Source: an uncultured Opitutia bacterium (GTDB lineage: Bacteria; Verrucomicrobiota; Verrucomicrobiia; Opitutales; UBA953). From it: DNA of 8,454 nucleotides. The position numbers and the translations under genes are program-made. Numbering within the stretch: the stretch's first letter is position 1; every line of letters begins with the position of its first letter. The stretch is taken from assembly GCA_903910245.1 (NCBI GenBank), contig CAIVYX010000088.1:1-8454 (forward strand), in the 5' to 3' direction. The notes beneath the pieces were generated by a model that had not been told where the DNA came from, ran no database searches, and was given only the letters and a program-made list of their open reading frames with translations. Positions 1 to 4,768 of the stretch are shown one piece after another.

Positions 1-840
1 GACGGACCAGCTGAAGGCGCCGCCGAGTTTGCCGAGGGCGGTGTAGGTGCCGGTGGAGGTACGGCTAAAGGCCAGCGCATCGCTGGGCGTGGAACTCACC
101 GTATCGCTATAGGCATAACCGACGGTGACCAGGCCGTTGCCCGAAATCGCATTCAGCTGCGTGAGCGTGAGTCCAGCCGTAGTGAAGGCGGGAATGTGTG
201 CGCTGGCATCGACGATGGTCAGGGCCGAGGTGGTGATATTGAAGATGAAGCCATTGGCCGAGTTGGGCCCTGGCAGGTAATCTCCAGCCGTACCCACAAT
301 CAGATTGCCATCGGCCGAGACCCCGGCGGCGCGACTGGCTTGGCCCGCGAAGAAGCTGTTCAGTGAGGTGATGGCCCCCGTGCGGTAGTAGAAGGCGTCA
401 TCGAGATTGGCCGTGCCCGTATTGAGGTAGCCCACGATGGTCGACCCAGTCGAAGAGATTGCCGTCGCGCCGGAGTAGGCGTAGGTAGCACCGCTGTCGA
501 GGAGGGTCGGGGCGCCGGCGCCAACCCAGCGCACCGCTTGTTCGGCGCTGCTGCTGTTATAGCCCATCCCGACAATCACCGAGCCATTGCTCGAAGCCGC
601 GTAGGCGAAGGCGGCGGAGCCGCCGGTAAGATTGGCGAGGGGCGTGTAGGTTGTACCGACGATCTTATAGGCCGCACCGCCCAAAGCGTAGCCGACGGAA
701 GTCGTGCCGTCGGACGAGACGCCCTGCGTGTAGGTGTGGGAGGAGACCACGCTGGCACCCGTATGGGCGTCGGTGAAGCCAGCGGCGTGAAGGGCGGCCG
801 TGGCCGCGGCGAGGAGGGTAAGCGTCGAGAGGGTGCGCAT
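1..840 (-). CDS. HAF-repeat secreted protein, N-terminal 280 residues (runs off the window edge)
   Basis: An uninterrupted reading frame runs from an ATG at 840-838 to base 1 without a stop, so the C-terminus lies outside the window. The first 20 residues (MRTLSTLTLLAAATAALHAA) form a Sec signal peptide with probable cleavage near L-H-A. The rest is a low-charge, Gly/Ser/Thr/Ala-rich protein with five degenerate repeats of the pattern [IV]-S-x-x-G-x-x-x-V-G-[YMT]. Their conserved Gly residues are at 45, 86, 132, 178 and 236. Each repeat is followed by a variable loop and an aromatic strand such as A-V-R-W or D-A-F-Y-Y. L-G-G-A-F-S-W at 272-278 looks like the start of a sixth unit. This is the HAF extracellular repeat pattern, probably a beta-propeller-like fold; such proteins often end in an autotransporter or sorting domain, which cannot be seen here. 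No Shine-Dalgarno precedes the start. Function unknown; export and repeat identity are well supported. Confidence 0.85.
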   Translation of the reverse strand, partial: MRTLSTLTLLAAATAALHAAGFTDAHTGASVVSSHTYTQGVSSDGTTSVGYALGGAAYKIVGTTYTPLANLTGGSAAFAYAASSNGSVIVGMGYNSSSAEQAVRWVGAGAPTLLDSGATYAYSGATAISSTGSTIVGYLNTGTANLDDAFYYRTGAITSLNSFFAGQASRAAGVSADGNLIVGTAGDYLPGPNSANGFIFNITTSALTIVDASAHIPAFTTAGLTLTQLNAISGNGLVTVGYAYSDTVSSTPSDALAFSRTSTGTYTALGKLGGAFSWSV

Positions 841-942
841 GAGTGAGGTGGAAGCGGTTAGCGGTTGGGAAAGACAGGGGAGTTGTGGGACTAGTGATAT
901 TCTTTATCGTCTGGGCCGACGGGCAAGCCGGAAGCCCCGCCC
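841..942. other. Intergenic gap between the HAF gene and the secreted beta-sandwich gene
   Basis: This 102-base spacer separates two co-directional minus-strand genes. Immediately after the upstream gene's stop lies a GC-rich imperfect hairpin (listed separately). On the minus strand, TTGCCC (927-922) followed by A/T-rich sequence around 909-897 could be a weak promoter for the HAF gene, but no good -10 hexamer is present at standard spacing. No convincing Shine-Dalgarno lies before the start at 840. Confidence 0.4.
921..942 (-). terminator. Weak GC-rich hairpin just after a stop codon; possible attenuator or terminator
   Basis: On the minus strand GGGCGGG can pair with the complementary segment ending in GCCC, giving a stem of about 7 base pairs (two of them G-U) and an 8-base loop, directly after the TGA of the upstream gene. 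No T-tract follows, so it is not a classical intrinsic terminator. It could protect the 3' end of the upstream message or be incidental GC-rich sequence. Confidence 0.25.
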
Positions 943-1959
943 TCAACGCTCATAGGGGTCGTACCGGGTCAGTTCCACTCCCTCCGTGCCCGGGGGCGGC
1001 TGCAGTAGGTTACGTTTCCGGTCGAGGACCAGTCGTCGGTCATCCGCCACCGGATTGTAATAATAGCGGAACGACACCGAGCCGTAGCCGCATCGAATCG
1101 CCCCCTGGATCTTGGCGTAGTGCGCAGAGATGACTCGGCCATCGGACCCGAGCCTCGTGCGGACGCGGAGATAGTAGCCGATAAAGTCATCCTGATAACT
1201 CGGGTAGGGTAGGGTCGCGAAGGGGATTTCAAGGATGGCCGCGTAACCCTCGGCGGGCGCGAGGGCGGGCATCTTCAACTGGCAGTAAGGCCAGAAAGCG
1301 GGCGAGCGCATGATGCCGTCGCCAGGTTGAGCGCAGCTGACCTTGGTGATGCCGCGAAAGGAGCCATACATCCCGTTGAACTCTGCTTCGGTGAGCCGGG
1401 CGTGGTCTTTATCCTTCCGGAATCTCTCGATGGTCTCCTCGGGGTGTATCCAGCCAATCTGCTCCCCGTCGACCCAGAAGCGGACATCAGATGTCTGGCC
1501 CCGGCCCCAGGGAGCGACGACATCCCCGATGGCGAAATCAAAGCCGACCCAGGTCTTTCTCGGCAAGTTCCCCTTCAGTGTGCGGAGGCGCACCTCCTTG
1601 TAACAGAGAGGGATTTCGTTGGTTTCATAAGGCAGGGTGATGAAGTGCGAAAGATCCGAAGGCACCTTCCCCATGCCGTGGACTTCAGTCACGTCTGCGT
1701 CGAAGCAACCTTGTTTCGCTGCGCGTAGACGATCGAGGCACATCTCGTCACTGGCCTTGAATCGGAAGACGCCTTGGTCATCCGTCCTTCCTTCGAACGA
1801 CCGCATGCTGGCAAAGCGCGGATCGTTCATTCGACTGAATAAGGCCGAGACAGCGACGCCTTGCATCGGCCGGCTTGATTCGTCGACGACGGTCAGCGTG
1901 TAATCCCGTGCCAGCAGCGTGAGCGCGAGAAAGGGTAGGAGGCATAGGCGGATTTTCAT
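943..1959 (-). CDS. Secreted protein with N-terminal carboxypeptidase-regulatory-like beta-sandwich; function unknown
   Basis: 338 residues starting at ATG 1959-1957. A Sec signal peptide (MKIRLCLLPFLALTLLA) is followed at about 19-70 by an Ig-like carboxypeptidase-regulatory/CnaB-type module: Y-T-L-T-V-V-D, then R-P-M-Q-G-V-A-V, then T-D-D-Q-G-V-F-R-F. Such modules are small beta-sandwiches used for adhesion or scaffolding. Residues 137-165 hold a second conserved-looking block (V-G-F-D-F-A-I-G-D, then T-S-D-V-R-F-W-V-D). The C-terminus carries an aromatic block (F-R-Y-Y-Y-N-P at 297-303, then D-R-K-R-N-L-L). There are six Cys outside the signal peptide, at 74, 85, 119, 209, 226 and 290, so disulfides are possible. 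No catalytic motif is recognised. The start codon overlaps the stop of the upstream hydrolase gene (ATGA), and no Shine-Dalgarno is present, so translation is probably coupled. It may be a partner or accessory surface protein of the hydrolase; that is inference. Confidence 0.82.
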   Translation of the reverse strand: MKIRLCLLPFLALTLLARDYTLTVVDESSRPMQGVAVSALFSRMNDPRFASMRSFEGRTDDQGVFRFKASDEMCLDRLRAAKQGCFDADVTEVHGMGKVPSDLSHFITLPYETNEIPLCYKEVRLRTLKGNLPRKTWVGFDFAIGDVVAPWGRGQTSDVRFWVDGEQIGWIHPEETIERFRKDKDHARLTEAEFNGMYGSFRGITKVSCAQPGDGIMRSPAFWPYCQLKMPALAPAEGYAAILEIPFATLPYPSYQDDFIGYYLRVRTRLGSDGRVISAHYAKIQGAIRCGYGSVSFRYYYNPVADDRRLVLDRKRNLLQPPPGTEGVELTRYDPYER

Positions 1960-4577
1960 CGGAGAGCTGCAGATTTGATCATCTGCGTGTAGAACGGCGT
2001 GACGTAAGGAAGGGCGACGTTTTTAAAGTCACTGTGCAGCCAGCGGCCGGCCAGCCGGGTGGCTCCATGGCCCTCGGATGGCCATTGCGTGGGGTCGGTG
2101 CGGCCGAGGGTTTCCAGGTCGAAATTCTCGACCTGAGAGCCGTCGTCCGTCGGGGGTACCGGTGCGGCGCCAGCGGCGAAAGTTATCGCCGGAATCGCTC
2201 GGGCTAGTAGGTCGTAGCGCATGTTGGAGCAATCTAGGATTGGGGAGGGTGCAAGAAGGCGTGGGCCGCGCAGGCAACCTTCGTAGAGAGGTCGGAAGAA
2301 TGGGTCCTGAGTCAGCTGAGCCGATGTGATCCTTCCGGCGGTTATCGGATCCATTCGTTCGTAATATCCGCTCGTGCTCTTGGTCGGCCCGCTGGGTATG
2401 AAGCGGCCCCGCCATGCTGGGTTGAAACCCCACCCGCCCTGGGTTCTTTCCATGGCGATAGCCGCGATAGAGCGACTCCATCCGACGCCCTTTAGTAATT
2501 CCTGGGTTTTCCAGACTCCGTAGTCGACGGCGCGGCCTGACCAGAGAGTCGCGAGAACCGAGGCAGAGACCATGCTTCTTGGCGAGTTAGTGACGTCCTC
2601 CCCTGGCGAATAGAAACTCGTCGCGATACCAAGCATGCGGACGCGCGAGAAGCAATGCTCCCAGGTGATAGTCCGGCGAAAGTCGCCGGGCGAAAAAAGC
2701 TTCGCCCAATCGGCGGCGTAGAGCTTTCGTCCGTAGGGCCGCCAACATTCCTCGGTCATCTCCACGGCCTGCTGCTGTGCATTGTCCCTTCCAGCGAGTG
2801 CTTCGATCGGAAGCGCAGCATTGAGTAGAAAGTAGTGCGCTGGGGTGAAGCCCGCTTGCACTGCTTGGCTGGCGACGATATTGCCCAGACTATGTCCGAT
2901 GAGGAGCGTGCGAGAGGCGTCAAGGAAGCCCAGCGCCTTCGGCAACTCATCCCCGGTCTGAAACGCGTGGTATACTGCCTTGTGATAATCTAGCCCAGTG
3001 TCGCCGTTCCAGGTGACGCCGACGAAGCGGGCCCTGCTGCCGAGAACATGAAGCCGTTTGAAAGTCTCGGCATGCCAGCCGCGCGCGCCATCGGCCGGCA
3101 CGTTGTACCCATGGACCAGCACGACCCATCGGCCGTTGGTCTCGCTGTCAGGCAGCCCTCGGGGTTCGTCGACTTGTTGCGGCCGGGCGGCCTTTTTGAC
3201 CACGGCAGGACGCCCAGAGTAATCGCATGGTACGCGGGTGAGGTTCACATGCCGGTACATCGTCTCGACAGGAACGATCGCTATGGGTTGTTCGATGGTC
3301 GCGACGGCCTTATCGGACTTTCGTATCTCCAGCCGTAGCGGCTGTTGGCTGGCTTTGGCTCCCTCCATGAGGATAACGCCGTGTCCGAAGGCGGTAATAC
3401 GATCTATGAATGAAGACGGAATCTCGATACGACCATCGGTGTCAGGCTCGAGGATTTCTGCCGATGTAACGTCGCCATTCAGCCTAGGACCAAAGACCTT
3501 CAGGTTTACGTCGCGGTGAATGTCCCCAACCTTCGAAGGCGATAGACTGGTCAGGGAGACCTGGATGGCACGCTCGGAATGGGTTACGTAGTAGCGGAAT
3601 CCATCGGACGGGCGAAGTAGTCTGGTAACGTGTGACAGGTTCAGGTTGATAGGGAGGAAATCGACAAGGTCGCTCATGCCATCGATGCCAGGCTGCGCAA
3701 AGTCAGCTTGCCCCGGAGGTCGTCCGGGCACGTCAGAACGCTTCTGGTATTCGCCTTGGTCATCATCGTCATTGATCCAATGACGGATTGGCTTACCGCT
3801 TGCCGGTCTCTCGTTGCCGCCGATGGTTCCGTTGCGATTGACATCGGCCTCGAGGCCCGCCGGCTCGGCCACGAAATCGGCCAGCGAATATTCCAGCTTT
3901 CCATCTCCTTCTGGAATGAGGCTCAATGTGAGCAGCCTTCCCTCATCGGCTGGCTGAAGCGAGAAGGGTAAGCCCACGTAGCGCCATTCGGTATCCACCG
4001 GCACGGGTGTCTTCCATTCGGCAAGCGTCCTCCCGTCATCGCTTCGGACGGAAACGGTGTAACGTTGTTCAATCTCTAGTGGGTTCCAGCGCACGTGGTG
4101 ACGCCAGATGAGTAAGAATGAGCCGGCTTTAAGGTCTGACCGGATTACTTCGGCGGCAAGGTTAGGGAGGTTCTCTCCTTGGTAGAAGTAGCGTAAGGAG
4201 AAGGTGGCTATCTCTCCGCGGACGACGGGGGCGCTGGTAGTTGCCCCTTGTCGTTTCGATGCCAGTAGCTCTTGAACCTTTAATCGTAGCGCTGGATTGG
4301 AGGGGAGGGCGTTGGAGCCGTCGGTGGTAAATCCTTTCGGAGAGTCATGGGAATCGCACGGGTCTGTCCCCTGGATGGTTTCGGTCAGATCATCCCAGCC
4401 ATCGCCATCAGTGTCGGCATCTTCGGGATTAGTGCCGAGCAGCAACTCCATTTCATCGTCTAAGCCATCTTCGTCCGAATCCGCCCCGATGGAGATAAAG
4501 ACATTTGTGGTGGCCCTGAAAGCCCCTGGGCAGAGGCACGTGGACAGGATTAATAAAAGGCCGATTCGGATAAGCAT
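1956..4577 (-). CDS. Secreted calcium-binding alpha/beta-hydrolase (lipase/esterase-like)
   Basis: 873 residues from ATG 4577-4575. An N-terminal hydrophobic signal (about 1-22) is followed by two thrombospondin type 3-like calcium repeats: D33-S-D-E-D-G-L-D-D then G-T-N-P, and D55-T-D-G-D-G-W-D-D then G-T-D-P. Residues 115-235 look like a beta-sandwich. An EF-hand or dockerin-like loop follows (D245-V-N-R-N-G-T-I-G-G-N-E256, with ligands at loop positions 1, 3, 5 and 12), then an acidic N-D-D-D-D segment at 269-273. The hydrolase domain starts near 480: V-V-L-V-H-G-Y-N (485-492) is the oxyanion strand and turn, and G561-H-S563-L-G565 is the nucleophile elbow. D661 (S-P-G-E-D) and H848 (L-H-S-D) are plausible acid and histidine of the triad, by position only. 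It resembles secreted lipases or esterases; the substrate is unknown. First gene of a coupled pair with the downstream beta-sandwich gene. No Shine-Dalgarno is visible. Confidence 0.85.
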   Translation of the reverse strand: MLIRIGLLLILSTCLCPGAFRATTNVFISIGADSDEDGLDDEMELLLGTNPEDADTDGDGWDDLTETIQGTDPCDSHDSPKGFTTDGSNALPSNPALRLKVQELLASKRQGATTSAPVVRGEIATFSLRYFYQGENLPNLAAEVIRSDLKAGSFLLIWRHHVRWNPLEIEQRYTVSVRSDDGRTLAEWKTPVPVDTEWRYVGLPFSLQPADEGRLLTLSLIPEGDGKLEYSLADFVAEPAGLEADVNRNGTIGGNERPASGKPIRHWINDDDDQGEYQKRSDVPGRPPGQADFAQPGIDGMSDLVDFLPINLNLSHVTRLLRPSDGFRYYVTHSERAIQVSLTSLSPSKVGDIHRDVNLKVFGPRLNGDVTSAEILEPDTDGRIEIPSSFIDRITAFGHGVILMEGAKASQQPLRLEIRKSDKAVATIEQPIAIVPVETMYRHVNLTRVPCDYSGRPAVVKKAARPQQVDEPRGLPDSETNGRWVVLVHGYNVPADGARGWHAETFKRLHVLGSRARFVGVTWNGDTGLDYHKAVYHAFQTGDELPKALGFLDASRTLLIGHSLGNIVASQAVQAGFTPAHYFLLNAALPIEALAGRDNAQQQAVEMTEECWRPYGRKLYAADWAKLFSPGDFRRTITWEHCFSRVRMLGIATSFYSPGEDVTNSPRSMVSASVLATLWSGRAVDYGVWKTQELLKGVGWSRSIAAIAMERTQGGWGFNPAWRGRFIPSGPTKSTSGYYERMDPITAGRITSAQLTQDPFFRPLYEGCLRGPRLLAPSPILDCSNMRYDLLARAIPAITFAAGAAPVPPTDDGSQVENFDLETLGRTDPTQWPSEGHGATRLAGRWLHSDFKNVALPYVTPFYTQMIKSAALR

Positions 4578-4579
4578 GG

Positions 4580-4598
4580 CTCGTTCTAGATTAACGAG
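4580..4598. repeat. Perfect inverted repeat next to the hydrolase start codon
   Basis: CTCGTT (4580-4585) and AACGAG (4593-4598) are perfect inverted arms separated by seven bases. In the hydrolase message the hairpin would sit two bases before the ATG at 4577, where ribosomes load, and a run of seven T lies just 5' of it on the minus strand. It could be a small operator or a structure affecting translation initiation; a 6-base-pair stem could also be chance. Confidence 0.35.
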
Positions 4599-4630
4599 TC
4601 GGACAAAAAAACAATGAGCGGCGTATGGGG

Positions 4631-4659
4631 ATTTTATGATGAGTAGAGCGCTTGGGCAG
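4631..4659 (-). promoter_or_regulatory. Candidate promoter for the secreted hydrolase operon
   Basis: On the minus strand CTGCCC (4659-4654) and TAAAAT (4636-4631) are spaced by exactly 17 bases. The -10 matches the sigma-70 consensus at 5 of 6 positions and the -35 at 3 of 6. Transcription would start near 4624, leaving a leader of about 47 bases that contains the hairpin at 4580-4598. Sequence match only; the consensus has not been tested for this organism. Confidence 0.3.
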
Positions 4660-4726
4660 GCTGCGGGGAGAGTCCGGGCTGGCTATATGTCCGCGACCTG
4701 TCGTTTAAAGGCGGGGGAAAGTGATA

Positions 4727-4761
4727 GGGTCGGTTGACCCGGTAACCTAGCGGGTTATCTA
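4727..4761 (+). promoter_or_regulatory. Palindrome cluster and candidate promoter just before the cytochrome c protein gene
   Basis: GGGTC-ggtt-GACCC (4727-4740) is a perfect 5-base-pair palindrome, and GGTAACC with GGTTATC (4741-4747, 4753-4759) forms a second, 6 of 7 inverted match. TTGACC (4734-4739) matches the -35 consensus at 5 of 6 positions and lies 15-16 bases from TTATCT/TATCTA (4755-4761), a poor -10. If this promoter is real, transcription starts within a base or two of the ATG at 4769, giving a leaderless message. The overlapping palindromes would be suitably placed for a repressor site. Confidence 0.3.
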
Positions 4762-4768
4762 GTGTCTT

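Larger units (their letters stand above)
4578..4768. promoter_or_regulatory. Divergent promoter region between the hydrolase pair and the cytochrome c protein
   Basis: This 191-base region between divergently transcribed genes has no coding frame that I can support. Going from left to right it holds a 6-base-pair hairpin next to the hydrolase start, an A/T-rich patch with a candidate minus-strand -10 element (4631-4636), a GC-rich middle, and a cluster of short palindromes from 4727 to 4760 with a TTGACC hexamer close to the plus-strand start. Both divergent genes must be driven from here unless promoters lie inside the opposing genes. Confidence 0.6.

Noticed and set aside
538..846. A plus-strand open frame of 102 codons
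   Set aside because: Antisense to the signal peptide and first repeats of the HAF protein; its sequence is low in complexity (Gly/Arg/Glu-rich) and shows no protein features.
2029..2481. A minus-strand frame of 150 codons inside the hydrolase gene
   Set aside because: It is an alternative frame of the hydrolase C-terminus; Arg/Pro/Ser-rich with no recognisable domain, whereas the hydrolase frame is continuous and has family motifs.
4513..4530. Cys residues in the hydrolase signal peptide as a possible lipobox
   Set aside because: The residues before Cys14 and Cys16 (L-S-T-C, T-C-L-C) do not fit the lipobox, which needs Gly, Ala or Ser at -1 and Leu or a similar residue at -3; an ordinary signal peptide is more likely.
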